From: Citrifermentans bemidjiense Bem
Lineage (GTDB): Bacteria; Desulfobacterota; Desulfuromonadia; Geobacterales; Geobacteraceae
Direction of reading: 5' to 3'
Assembly: GCF_000020725.1 (NCBI RefSeq)
Contig: NC_011146.1
Location: 2,107,501 to 2,171,500 of the forward strand
Length of the DNA: 64,000 nucleotides
Shown here piece by piece: positions 9,867 through 18,337 of this stretch. A program made the translations under genes and the position numbers. The notes beneath the pieces are model-generated. The model searched no databases, was not told the origin of the DNA, and worked only from the letters and a program-made list of their open reading frames with translations. Each line of letters starts with the position of its first letter. The first letter of the stretch is position 1.

Positions 9867-10619
9867 ATGGCCGAAGACCCCTCTGCAGCCGGCGCCGCAG
9901 TGCTGCCGCGTCGCTCCAGGTTCAGGGCGTACCTTAACCTTTGCCGAGTGAGCAACCTCCCCACCGTATGGACCAATGTTCTTGTTGCAAGCCTTTTAAG
10001 CGGCGCGCCGCTCTCCTGCCGCCTGTTGCTCCTGCTGGCCTTTTCCTTATCCTGTTTCTACCTCGCCGGGATGGTGCTGAACGATCTGTGCGACTGCGAA
10101 TACGACCGGATGTTCCGCCCCAGCCGCCCCATTCCCCGGGGCGACGTTTCCGAGCGCGCGGCGCTCATACTGACGGTGGCTTTGTCCTGTGCCGGTTTAG
10201 GCGCCCTCGTCTTCGCCCCCGACCTGCGCGGAGGCCTTGCCGCACTCTGCCTGCTCGCGGTGATTATCGCCTACGACCACCATCACAAAGAGAACCCCTT
10301 CAGCGTGCTGCTCATGGCCGGCTGCCGTTTCCTGGTCTTCGTCGTTGTTGGCTTCGCCCTCGCCGGGAAAGTGGCCGAGGCGGTGCTGCTTGCCGGGGGC
10401 GCGCAGTTCTTCTACGTCGTCGCCCTGAGCGTTTTCGCGCGCTACGACAACAACAGGGAGACGCCGTTGCCTTTCCCCGCCATGCCCCTGCTTCTAGCCG
10501 GGATTTCGCTTCTAGACGGAGTGATGCTAATGCTTTTAGTCGAACCGGTGTGGCTTTTGGCCGGATTGAGCGGCTTCTTCCTCACCCTCGCCGGGCAGCG
10601 GTTTGTGCGGGGGGATTGA
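9867..10619 (+). CDS. eboC: EboC-like UbiA prenyltransferase
   Basis: A 250-aa polytopic membrane protein of the UbiA prenyltransferase superfamily with about seven to eight hydrophobic segments. The prenyl-diphosphate/Mg2+ binding motif NDLCDCEYD is clear near residue 72, followed by RPIPRG, typical of this family. UbiA enzymes attach prenyl chains to aromatic or other acceptors in the inner membrane. It follows EboE and EboF directly, which is why I call it EboC rather than a generic UbiA. EboA, EboB and EboD are not nearby. Confidence 0.8.
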   Translation: MAEDPSAAGAAVLPRRSRFRAYLNLCRVSNLPTVWTNVLVASLLSGAPLSCRLLLLLAFSLSCFYLAGMVLNDLCDCEYDRMFRPSRPIPRGDVSERAALILTVALSCAGLGALVFAPDLRGGLAALCLLAVIIAYDHHHKENPFSVLLMAGCRFLVFVVVGFALAGKVAEAVLLAGGAQFFYVVALSVFARYDNNRETPLPFPAMPLLLAGISLLDGVMLMLLVEPVWLLAGLSGFFLTLAGQRFVRGD

Positions 10620-10983
10620 ACTGGTATGGAATTCCGAGGTTTGTGGCGCCTGTCTCCCCTCGCCCTTTGGGAGGGGCGGGGGTGAGGGCGGTGCCCCAGC
10701 CAAGGTCTTGGCTTTAGTCTGGTTCCCAAGCTCCAGCTTGGGAACCCAATGCGTGCAAAGCTCCAGCTTTGCATCTAATGGAACCTTGAGCTTCGGCAGG
10801 CCTTGCGTTCCCAAGGTGGACCTTGGGAACGAGATCATGTCCTCTCCAAAGCGGACTGATCCATTACGTCCCTTCCTAAGTCATTATTTCTGTCTTTTTC
10901 ACTCCGCCTTTTTATTTGCTGTTTGAAAAACCGCACGGTCCCGCGTATGATGCCTTGCCAAAACTGGTACCGTGAGAATGCTA
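10620..10983. repeat. Intergenic region with REP-like palindromes
   Basis: No gene is seen. A C/G-rich run CTCCCCTCGCCCTTTGGGAG (10653-10672) is followed by a GGGGTGAGGG-type run. Three short palindromes come next: GTTCCCAAGCTCCAGCTTGG and partner (10722-10745), GCAAAGCTCCAGCTTTGC (10755-10772) and GTTCCCAAGG...CCTTGGGAAC (10807-10830). Related pieces recur at 14837-14904, so this looks like a dispersed repetitive extragenic element that forms hairpins at gene ends. Confidence 0.65.
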
Positions 10984-11775
10984 ATGACTATCTGGCTTTC
11001 GTATGTCGCCCTGGGGGCTTTTGCCGGGGTTTTGGCCGGCCTCCTCGGAGTGGGCGGCGGCCTGGTGATCGTACCGGTCCTTACCTTCATCTTCACCGCG
11101 CAGCACCTGCCTGAGGCGCACATCCTGCACCTGGCCCTGGGCACCTCGCTTGCCAGCATCATGTTCACCTCGGTCTCCAGCCTTAGGGCCCATCACCGCC
11201 GGGGCGCCGTCGAGTGGACGGTGGTGCGGCGCATCAGCGCCGGCATCCTGGTCGGCACCTTCGCCGGTTCCTGGGTCGCCTCCCAACTTTCCACCCGTTT
11301 CCTCAAGGGCTTCTTCGTCGTCTTCCTGTACTACGTCGCCGCGCAGATGCTGCTCAACATCAAGCCCAAAGCGCAGCGCCAGCTCCCTGGACTGGCGGCC
11401 ATGTCCGGCGTCGGCGGCATCATCGGCGGCGTTTCCAGCCTGGTCGGCATCGGCGGCGGTACCATGACCGTTCCTTTCCTGGTCTGGTGCAACGTAGCCA
11501 TCCCCCGTGCCATCGGCACCTCTTCGGCGGTCGGCTTTCCCATTGCCCTGGCCGGGGCGGCCGGGTACCTGGTCAACGGCTGGTCCGCGGACCTCCCTCA
11601 ATACAGCCTCGGCTTCGTGTATCTCCCCGCCTTGGCGGGTATTTCCGCGGCCAGCATCATAACTGCGCCCCTGGGCGCCAAGCTTGCCCACTCCCTTCCC
11701 ATCGACCTGCTGAAGAAGTTCTTCGCGCTGCTCCTGCTCGTGATGGGAACCAAGATGATGCTGAGCCTGTTTTGA
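10984..11775 (+). CDS. TauE/SafE-family membrane exporter
   Basis: A protein of about 263 aa with two repeated four-helix halves. Each half carries the glycine-rich signature of TauE/SafE (DUF81) permeases: AGLLGVGGGLVIVP near the N-terminus and SLVGIGGGTMTVP near residue 160. The family exports sulfite, sulfoacetate and related organosulfonates, but the substrate here cannot be read from sequence. ATG at 10984 is preferred because GTGAG sits 7 bases upstream; ATG at 10978 or GTG at 10972 would add two or four residues. It stands alone before a terminator. Confidence 0.85.
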   Translation: MTIWLSYVALGAFAGVLAGLLGVGGGLVIVPVLTFIFTAQHLPEAHILHLALGTSLASIMFTSVSSLRAHHRRGAVEWTVVRRISAGILVGTFAGSWVASQLSTRFLKGFFVVFLYYVAAQMLLNIKPKAQRQLPGLAAMSGVGGIIGGVSSLVGIGGGTMTVPFLVWCNVAIPRAIGTSSAVGFPIALAGAAGYLVNGWSADLPQYSLGFVYLPALAGISAASIITAPLGAKLAHSLPIDLLKKFFALLLLVMGTKMMLSLF

Positions 11776-11914
11776 CGCTGTCGATGCAGTTGCATGACGA
11801 GCTGGACCCGGCTTTCGCGACGTACGTGAAACTCGCGGAGGAGGCTCCGGCGCCAGGGTTAATTCAAAAGATGGGCCTTGGGGACGAGAGCTGACGAGAT
11901 GGAGAAACGAAGAA

Positions 11915-11953
11915 GGCCGCCTCCACCCATTACGGGAGAGGCGGCCCTTTTTG
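11915..11953. terminator. Bidirectional terminator between exporter and chemotaxis gene
   Basis: The perfect stem GGCCGCCTC / GAGGCGGCC has a T-run on the plus strand and T-rich sequence (CTTCTTCGTTT) on the minus strand, placed between convergent genes. Confidence 0.8.
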
Positions 11954-11960
11954 TTGAGGA

Positions 11961-14468
11961 TTAGAACCGCTCGAAGGCGTCTTGGTCGAGCTTGATCGCT
12001 ATGCCGGTCTCTATCGCCGCCGCGCGTTTCTGCCCCCTGCTGGCGGCCGCCTTGGCCGCGGATCCGGAGTAGGTCAAAGATGAGTGGGCTGCGCTCCGTT
12101 TGCCGCTGTACTCCCCTTCGTGAGCCGCGCCGTTCACCCGGAAAAAGGAGATGGTCCCCTGCAACTGCCCAGCCTGCGAGGAGAGTTGTTCCGCGGTAGA
12201 GGCCATCTCCTCGGCCACCGCGGCGTTTTTCTGAATCACCTGGTCCAGCTGCTGGATCGCCTGGTTGATCTGCTGCGCGCCGCCGTCCTGCTCCCTGCTC
12301 GCGGCGCTGATCTCCTGGACCAGTTCCGCCGTCCGCTGGATGTTGGGAAGGATCTCGCCCAAAAGGTGACCGGCTTTTTCCGCTATCTCCACACTTGAGG
12401 TGGACAGGGTCGAGATCTCGCCCGCCGCCTTCTGGCTCCGCTCGGCAAGCTTTCTCACCTCGGCCGCGACCACCGCGAACCCCTTGCCGTGCTCGCCGGC
12501 GCGCGCCGCCTCTATGGCCGCGTTGAGAGCCAGCATGTTGGTCTGCCGCGCGATCTCCTCGACGATGGAGATCTTCCCTGCGATTTCCTTCATCGCGGCA
12601 AGCGTCTCGGCCACCGCTTTGCCCCCCTCCTGGGCGTCCGCTGCCGATTTCACAGCGATCTTCTCCGTCTGCGAAGCGTTGTCGGAGGTCTGTCTGATGT
12701 TGGCGCTCATCTGCTCCATGGAGCTTGAGGCCTCTTCGGCCGAAGCCGCCTGCTCAGTTGCGCCCTGCGAGGTATTCTCCGCGTTTTGCGCCAACTCCTT
12801 GCTCCCCAGGGTTACGTTGTCTGCCGCCACCTTTACGTCCAGCACCACCTCGGAAAGTTTCCCCACCATACCCGCCAGATCCTTCAGCAGTTCGTCCTTC
12901 TCGGAGCGCGGCGTCACCTCGACGGTGAGGTTCCCGTCCGCGATCTCCTTGGTTATGGAGATGATGCGGTCCATCGCCTGCTTCACGCTCTTCAGGCTGT
13001 CGTCGATACGCAGGAAGTCGGCGTGCGACTCTTTCGTGTGCTGGTCCGGCTGCCCGATGGCGAAGTTCAGGTCCAGATCCCCCTGGGCCAGGAGCTGCAG
13101 GTTGACGGCCATGCGCTCGATCTCGCTCTTCGTGTAGTCGCGGTTCCTGATGATGGCGGTCAGGTCCTGGACCACCTCGACGTAGCCGAGCTTTTCCCCC
13201 TTGCGGTTCAAGAGGTAGGAGGTGTCCTGCTTGCATCCGGAGCCGCACCAGTCGAAATAGCTCTCGCTTACCCCGCGGTGCAGTTGCTTGATGCCGCACC
13301 CTTCCGAGTTGCAGATGTTGGCGGCGGCGTTGCTGCAGGGAAGCCCCAGCGCGGTCACCCTGTCTCTGATGCGCCCTTCTTTAACCAGCAGCGCCTCGAA
13401 CGGTTTATTGAGGAAGGTCCAGTTCATGTCGTTGTCCGTGACGTGGATGGGGAAGGGGACCGCATCGATGATCGCTTCGTACCAGTCGTTTTTGTCCACT
13501 ACCATGTCGAGTGTTTTGTTCACGCCGTCGACGATGGCGCGGTACTCCCCGCGATGCCTGGAGGCGTCGGCACGGGTCTGGAACTCCCCGGCGAGGGCGG
13601 CGCTCACCAGCTTCTCCGTGTCCTCGATCATGGCGCCCACCGCGTCCTTCACGCTGGTCAGGCTGTCGTTGATCTTCTGGAAGTCCTCACGCGCCTGCGC
13701 CGTGTGCTCATCGGCCTCCGCCACCTTGAGGTCGAGGTCGAGGTTCCCCAGGGCCAGCTTGGTGAGGTTCCCCGCCATCCGCTCCACCTCGGCCTTGCTG
13801 TAGTCGCGGTTCCTGATCATGGCGGTCAGGTCGGTGACCACCTCGACGTAGCCGATCTTCTCCCCCTTGCTGTTCATGAGGTAGGAAGTGTCCTGCTTGC
13901 ACCCAGAGCCGCACCAGTCGAAGTAGCTCTCCGCCACCCCCTTGTGCAGCTGCTTGATGCCGCACCCTTCCGAGTTGCAGATATTGGCGGCGGCGTTGCT
14001 GCAGGCAAGGCCCACTGCGGAGTCGCGGTCCCTGATGCGCCCCTCGCGGACCAGGAGCTTCTCGAACGGCTTGTTCATGAAGGTCCAGTTCAAGTCGTTG
14101 TCGGTCACGTGCACCGGAAAGGGGACCGCATCGATGATGGCGCGGAACCAGTCGTTTCTTTCCGTGAGCCGCTCCACCTCCGCCTGCGTTTCCGAGACCT
14201 GCCGCTGCATCTCGGCCCGCGTCTCCAAGGCCTGCCGCTCCATCTCCGCCTGCGTCTCTGCGCCCTGCCGCTGCAACGACACCATCTCCCCTGCGACGCT
14301 GCGCGCCAGGTATGTACCCAGCGCGACGATGGCCAAAAGCGCCGCCGCGCAGGCGCCCGCCGCTACGGCTGCCGAACTGTGCAGTGCCGCATAGCAACCC
14401 AAGCAGCACAGCATCCCTGCGGCAGCGAAGCCGAACATGATTCTCTTAGCTACGTTTAGATTTTTCAT
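11961..14468 (-). CDS. Methyl-accepting chemotaxis protein with two Cys-rich PAS units
   Basis: An 835-aa chemoreceptor. Two close membrane helices (about 10-55) with almost no periplasmic loop are followed by a coiled coil of [19 protein letters not shown] repeats. Two near-identical PAS units follow (about 103-220 and 327-445), each with [16 protein letters not shown] and then FDWCGSGC. Each PAS is followed by a HAMP-like linker, then the signalling domain (about 560-790) with the conserved hairpin tip around [18 protein letters not shown]. The absence of a periplasmic sensor plus cytoplasmic PAS cysteines suggests sensing of an internal redox or metal cue, possibly through a bound cofactor; that is inference. 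The upstream region holds repeated TGTA-N-TACA sites. Confidence 0.88.
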   Translation of the reverse strand: MKNLNVAKRIMFGFAAAGMLCCLGCYAALHSSAAVAAGACAAALLAIVALGTYLARSVAGEMVSLQRQGAETQAEMERQALETRAEMQRQVSETQAEVERLTERNDWFRAIIDAVPFPVHVTDNDLNWTFMNKPFEKLLVREGRIRDRDSAVGLACSNAAANICNSEGCGIKQLHKGVAESYFDWCGSGCKQDTSYLMNSKGEKIGYVEVVTDLTAMIRNRDYSKAEVERMAGNLTKLALGNLDLDLKVAEADEHTAQAREDFQKINDSLTSVKDAVGAMIEDTEKLVSAALAGEFQTRADASRHRGEYRAIVDGVNKTLDMVVDKNDWYEAIIDAVPFPIHVTDNDMNWTFLNKPFEALLVKEGRIRDRVTALGLPCSNAAANICNSEGCGIKQLHRGVSESYFDWCGSGCKQDTSYLLNRKGEKLGYVEVVQDLTAIIRNRDYTKSEIERMAVNLQLLAQGDLDLNFAIGQPDQHTKESHADFLRIDDSLKSVKQAMDRIISITKEIADGNLTVEVTPRSEKDELLKDLAGMVGKLSEVVLDVKVAADNVTLGSKELAQNAENTSQGATEQAASAEEASSSMEQMSANIRQTSDNASQTEKIAVKSAADAQEGGKAVAETLAAMKEIAGKISIVEEIARQTNMLALNAAIEAARAGEHGKGFAVVAAEVRKLAERSQKAAGEISTLSTSSVEIAEKAGHLLGEILPNIQRTAELVQEISAASREQDGGAQQINQAIQQLDQVIQKNAAVAEEMASTAEQLSSQAGQLQGTISFFRVNGAAHEGEYSGKRSAAHSSLTYSGSAAKAAASRGQKRAAAIETGIAIKLDQDAFERF

Positions 14469-14563
14469 GCACTCCCTATCCTTTGATTGTTAATTGAAGA
14501 TCGGATGACCCGAGGAAATCGAATTTATTATGCTTCTGTCTTGAGCACCGGCTGATCCAGTTT

Positions 14564-14808
14564 TGTATTACATTTTATGACATTTCGAAGTATGTGTTTC
14601 GTTGTTGTAGACGCTTCTTCGGTTTTCAACTAATAAAGTGAAGAAAAAAATGCTTATAAAATTGCAATTCATAAATATTCATGCTTGTAGACTACAAAAT
14701 GTATTAGATGTGAGACTACAAAATGTAATACAAAAACTGAAATACAGTAAGAAGACTGTTTGGTGCACATCGTAAGGTATACAAATCGCTGAAAATATTT
14801 GTAATACA
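14564..14808. promoter_or_regulatory. Cluster of TGTA-N-TACA palindromes (candidate operator)
   Basis: Three perfect 9-base palindromes occur: TGTATTACA at 14564-14572, TGTAATACA at 14725-14733 and TGTAATACA at 14800-14808, each next to a run of T or A in related context. A fourth, imperfect copy (TGTATTAGA) lies at 14701-14709. Two exact copies of AGACTACAAAATGTA lie 24 bases apart (14690-14704, 14714-14728). Placed 96-340 bases upstream of the chemoreceptor start, they look like binding sites of an unidentified dimeric regulator. Confidence 0.45.
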
Positions 14809-14836
14809 TTTTTGCAGCTATTGTTCTCATTCTCTC

Positions 14837-14904
14837 GTTACCAAGCTGAAGCTTGGGAGCCAGGCAAATAAACTTCCTCCCTGTGGGGGAGGGCGGGTGA
14901 GGGG
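14837..14904. repeat. REP-like block, second copy
   Basis: CCAAGCTGAAGCTTGG palindrome followed by CTCCCTGTGGGGGAGGG and GGGTGAGGGG. The same two building blocks occur, in the opposite order, at 10653-10831. Confidence 0.5.
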
Positions 14905-15206
14905 AGATATCGTAGATTTTGATGAGAGGGGTAGTCAGTCTTTAGCAGGAAGGATGGAAAGCAGGACGAGGTGTTGCAACGAACGGTGTGGAACTAGTCG
15001 ATTGGCAGCGTTGTTGGCTCTTTTCGAGCGATGGTTCTGATCAGATCGCTACGTTACAGCCATAGAGAAAACAAAAAAATACCTTAAGCTGTCTTGCCTG
15101 TCCGCAGAGTTGACTTGCCGACCTGCTGACATATAGTTCTAACGAAACTTCAGTATCTTACGTGGGAGGATGAGCAAAGGAGAGTTCAAACGCGAAAGGA
15201 GGATGT

Positions 15207-17471
15207 ATGGGAATACACGTCAGCATCCACTATGACAATTCGGGTGGCTTCTCTGATCCTTACCTGTGGGTCTGGTATGCTGGGGCGGCTGCCGCGGATG
15301 ACTTCAAGGCCACCGGAACGGACAGCTTTGGCTCTGTGTTCGATGTCGACGTCAAGCGATCAGACTTTTCCTTCAAATTCAAAAACGGCCCCGGCACCAC
15401 CGGCGCATGGGAAGGCCCTGGCCTGGACCGGCGCTTCAGGCCACTCAAGGGGTTGCCCGAGGCCCAGGTGATGACGGAGATCTGGTGCCGGGGGGACAAA
15501 GCGTTTGTCTATCCCACCTTGCCGGCGGTTCCGGAAGCCGACTCGGCAGCAAATTTCCTCAAAACCCTGACCCCCGCCAAAGGAATCTACCTGCCCGATT
15601 CAGGCTCCCTGTCGGGATTGGGCGCCACTACCCTTGCCGGCGGCGGCGTGCTCTTCGGTCTCTACCACCCGAACGCCGGCCGCGTCTTCGTGTTCGGCAG
15701 CTTCAACGACTGGCAAAGACCCGGCCACGACACGCCTCTTCCCGAAAAGTTCTGCGAGCTAAAACTGTACCGGGGGTACTTCGGCATCCCCAACACCTGG
15801 CTCTTGGTACTGCCGCAGGCAAAACCCGGCGACGAGTACAAGTTCTGCGTGCAGGGGGGCGTGTCAAGCGACGACAAGGGGCGCTTCCAGCAGTACTTCA
15901 CCGACCCCTATGCCAGAGAGCTTGGCCCCGACTACGGCATGAACAACAGCAAGATAGTCGACGCCGGGACCTTTGCCTGGACCGATCAGAACTGGCACAC
16001 GCCCAACCGCTCAAAGCTCATCCTGTACGAGATGAGCGTGTACGGCTTCACCGAGGGGGACAACGGGATCGTTAATCCCGGGAAGTTCGCGGGGATTACC
16101 GAGCGGATCGACGCAGGCTACTTCAACGATCTCGGCGTCACCGCATTGGCCCTGATGCCGCTTGCCGAGTACCCCGGTCCGCAGGGCTCCCGGGTTCTCG
16201 GCTACAGCACGTCCCTTTTCTGCGCAGTTGAGCGCGATTTCGGCAGCTGCGACGACCTGCGGCAGCTGGTCGATAACGCCCACGGCAAGGGGATTGCCGT
16301 CATCCTCGACGAGGTGTTCAACCACACCAGCAACGACTTCAACCCCCTGTACAAAATGATCCTGGAGCACCCGGACGAGGAGTTCAACCCGGAGGAGGGA
16401 GGGCTTTACTTCAGCGGCAAGACGCGGTGGGGCAACAGGGTCGCGACCGAAAAAGAGGACGTGCAGAACCTCCTGATCGACGCCTGCAAGCTGATGCTGG
16501 TCGAATACCACGTGGACGGATTCCGCTTCGATGCGACCCATACCGACTGGATGGACCATGGCTTCGTGCTGCGCCTGGCACGGGAGCTTACCTCCTTCCG
16601 CCCGTCCGTCGTTCTCATCGCCGAGAACCTCCCGAACCAGCAGGACCTGAACCGCTCGGGGTACGACGGCTTCTCCCAGTGGTCCGACCCGTTCCACGAC
16701 AAGATGAAGGCGCTTTTGCGCGAGGGGGTTTTCGACAACAGCAACTTCTACAACGCCGACAAACTCGCCGACATCTTTTACTTCAGCAAGTCCCTCTACG
16801 CCGCGCACACCAACAACGCGGTCAACTACGTCGAAAGCCATGACGAAAGCAGCGTGAGTTACGAGGTCAAAACCAACCCCGCCCTGGACCAGCCCGCAAC
16901 CAAAGAGCGCAAGGCGAGGCTGGGATTGTTTTGCACCATGACGGCGCTGGGGATACCGATGCTCTACATGGGGGGCGAATTCAATGTCGAGCGGGACAGG
17001 AACATCGTGAGCTTCGACTGGCCCAGCGATGGGCCTGGCAGCAACGGGTTCTTCCGGTGGGCAAGCAGGCTGATCCGGCTGCGCCGGCGCTATCCCGCGC
17101 TGCAGATCGAGGGGTACAGCCCAGCCGAGACGGGGCAGTTCGCCTGGATACTGGGACCTTGGATGGATGGGCGCCACGGCGGGGGGAGCTTGGTTCTCGG
17201 GTGGCGCCTATGGCCGACCCAATTTGCACACGACGCCATGGTGGTGCTGCTCAACTTCGAGAACCGCACGGTGAGCGTGGATCTGGAGTTGGGAGCGCGG
17301 GGTACCTGGCTCAAGCTAGCCGATGCCGACAACGCCAACGATATTGCGCCTGAAGGGAGTAACTCGGTAAGTGACGCCGCCGCGCTCAAGAGTTCCGACG
17401 GGCGCTTCGGCAGTTTCGATCTCCCAAGCTCAAGCTGCTTTCTTTACAAATGGGAGAGCGGTCAGGCTTAG
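15207..17471 (+). CDS. GH13 alpha-amylase-family glycosidase with N-terminal carbohydrate-binding modules
   Basis: A 754-aa protein. Residues 1-110 resemble a pullulanase-type CBM41 (VSIHYDNSGG, YLWVWYAG), and residues about 145-190 a CBM48-like module (VFVFGSFNDWQRPG). The (beta/alpha)8 catalytic domain follows with Asp442 (GFRFDA, nucleophile), Glu473 (LIAENLP, acid/base) and Asp546 (ESHDES), a complete GH13 triad. A C-terminal beta domain closes the protein. It acts on alpha-glucans, as hydrolase, debranching or branching enzyme; the sequence alone does not decide. No signal peptide is seen, so glycogen is the likely substrate. Strong Shine-Dalgarno GAAAGGAGG precedes the ATG. Confidence 0.82.
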   Translation: MGIHVSIHYDNSGGFSDPYLWVWYAGAAAADDFKATGTDSFGSVFDVDVKRSDFSFKFKNGPGTTGAWEGPGLDRRFRPLKGLPEAQVMTEIWCRGDKAFVYPTLPAVPEADSAANFLKTLTPAKGIYLPDSGSLSGLGATTLAGGGVLFGLYHPNAGRVFVFGSFNDWQRPGHDTPLPEKFCELKLYRGYFGIPNTWLLVLPQAKPGDEYKFCVQGGVSSDDKGRFQQYFTDPYARELGPDYGMNNSKIVDAGTFAWTDQNWHTPNRSKLILYEMSVYGFTEGDNGIVNPGKFAGITERIDAGYFNDLGVTALALMPLAEYPGPQGSRVLGYSTSLFCAVERDFGSCDDLRQLVDNAHGKGIAVILDEVFNHTSNDFNPLYKMILEHPDEEFNPEEGGLYFSGKTRWGNRVATEKEDVQNLLIDACKLMLVEYHVDGFRFDATHTDWMDHGFVLRLARELTSFRPSVVLIAENLPNQQDLNRSGYDGFSQWSDPFHDKMKALLREGVFDNSNFYNADKLADIFYFSKSLYAAHTNNAVNYVESHDESSVSYEVKTNPALDQPATKERKARLGLFCTMTALGIPMLYMGGEFNVERDRNIVSFDWPSDGPGSNGFFRWASRLIRLRRRYPALQIEGYSPAETGQFAWILGPWMDGRHGGGSLVLGWRLWPTQFAHDAMVVLLNFENRTVSVDLELGARGTWLKLADADNANDIAPEGSNSVSDAAALKSSDGRFGSFDLPSSSCFLYKWESGQA

Positions 17472-17545
17472 CAGCGTCCGTGGCGTCCTAGGCGGGTCTT
17501 GCTGCTGGTGGGGAGTGAGCACATAAAATCTATAAATCTTATAAC

Positions 17546-17896
17546 ATGGGTGCTATAATGGTCATGGTTTTCCGACTTTCATATTATGATGAAGCTGTCG
17601 AGGTTGAACTTGATGCTTGGCCAGTGGGGCTACGCGCACCTTTCCGGGCGTTGACCATACGTATGGAAGAATATGGGCCAAATTTGGGCATGCCGCATAC
17701 TCGGGCATTAGGAAACGGCCTCTTTGAAATACGCGCCAAAGCAGAAGAAGGAATCGGTAGAGCCTTTTTCTGCACCATGGTGGGGAGAAAGATCATAATT
17801 CTCCATAGCTTCATCAAAAAGACGGACAAGACACCAAAACGGGAACTAGACATAGCGCTTGCCCGTCAGAAGGAGGTATTTGGTAATGAGCTATAA
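17546..17896 (+). CDS. higB: HigB/RelE-type toxin (Gp49-like)
   Basis: A protein of up to 116 aa from the RelE/HigB (phage Gp49-like) superfamily: PFRALTIRMEEYGPNL, LGNGLFEIRAK, GRAFFCTMVGRKIIILHSF and KKTDKTP are typical of ribosome-dependent mRNA interferases. It is followed by an overlapping XRE antitoxin, the toxin-first order usual for HigBA. Start is uncertain: ATG at 17546, 17558 or 17564 are all in frame, and a TGC-TATAAT extended -10 box at 17551-17559 overlaps them. Base composition is AT-richer than its neighbours, a sign of transfer. Confidence 0.8.
   Translation: MGAIMVMVFRLSYYDEAVEVELDAWPVGLRAPFRALTIRMEEYGPNLGMPHTRALGNGLFEIRAKAEEGIGRAFFCTMVGRKIIILHSFIKKTDKTPKRELDIALARQKEVFGNEL
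17551..17559 (+). promoter_or_regulatory. Extended -10 element overlapping toxin start
   Basis: TGC followed by a perfect TATAAT. If used, transcription would begin at or after the toxin's ATG codons, giving a very short or leaderless toxin message, or serving mainly the antitoxin. Confidence 0.35.
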
Positions 17897-18197
17897 ACCG
17901 ATTTCGTATCATCCCAAGAAAAAGCTGGAGCAAGAGCTTCAAGATCCGACTTTTAAGCAGGAATGGGAAGCCTTGGAAGATGAATTTGCCGCGTTGGATG
18001 TCCTGCTTAAAGCACGTAAAGCAGCGGGGCTTACCCAGGAACAGGTTGCCGCCAAGATGGGTGTGTCACAGCCATCGTTGGCAAGGGTTGAAGCGTCGCT
18101 TTGTTCTCACCGGCATTCTCCATCTCTGGAAATGCTTCGCAAATATGCTGCGGCTGTTAATTGTAAACTTGAGATAAAGCTGGTGCCGCAGCACTGA
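17886..18197 (+). CDS. higA: HigA-type XRE antitoxin
   Basis: A 103-aa protein with a helix-turn-helix of the Cro/CI type at about residues 40-80 (KAAGLTQEQVAAKMGVSQPSL). It overlaps the toxin end by 11 bases. Start ATG at 17886 follows AGAAGGAGG. Antitoxins of this family bind the toxin and repress their shared promoter. The loop after the recognition helix (VEASLCSHRHSPS) looks longer than in common HigA proteins. Together with the toxin it forms a small mobile-type insertion between an amylase gene and the pilus locus. Confidence 0.82.
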   Translation: MSYKPISYHPKKKLEQELQDPTFKQEWEALEDEFAALDVLLKARKAAGLTQEQVAAKMGVSQPSLARVEASLCSHRHSPSLEMLRKYAAAVNCKLEIKLVPQH

Positions 18198-18241
18198 TGA
18201 TATAGATCGTTTGTTTGCACGGCACATGATTATTTGCCCCC

Positions 18242-18330
18242 TCACTGCATGCCCGCCGCGATCTCCAGCACCGGAAGCGGGTTCCAGGCGTGCAGTACCG
18301 CCCGCCATGGCGAGCGCCACCGGTGTCTGC
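18242..18330 (-). pseudogene. Possible remnant of a DUF2029/GT87-type glycosyltransferase
   Basis: On the minus strand, the frame ending with TGA at 18242-18244 reads AVLHAWNPLPVLEIAAGMQ. AWNPL followed by an E-I-A-G type stretch is a signature of polyprenol-phosphomannose-dependent membrane glycosyltransferases. Only about 25-30 codons remain, squeezed between the antitoxin and the end of the pilus operon. The match is short and could be chance. Confidence 0.25.
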
Positions 18331-18337
18331 GTATATT

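Larger units (their letters stand above)
14469..15206. other. AT-rich intergenic region between chemoreceptor and amylase genes
   Basis: I see no gene in these 738 bases. The half nearer the chemoreceptor (14560-14810) is clearly AT-richer than the surroundings and carries short repeats listed separately. A REP-like block lies at 14837-14904. The rest, up to the amylase ribosome binding site (GAAAGGAGG at 15195-15203), shows nothing I can name. Confidence 0.5.

Noticed and set aside
11784..11894. 36-codon frame after the TauE/SafE gene
   Set aside because: No ribosome binding site and no family match; it is only the gap before the terminator.
12786..14459. 557-residue plus-strand open frame across the chemoreceptor gene
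   Set aside because: Repetitive Val/Asp/Gly/His composition and internal duplication simply reflect the duplicated PAS coding on the minus strand.
15100..15200. Pho box before the amylase gene
   Set aside because: CTGTC-like words occur but not with an 11-base period or a -10 box at the right distance.
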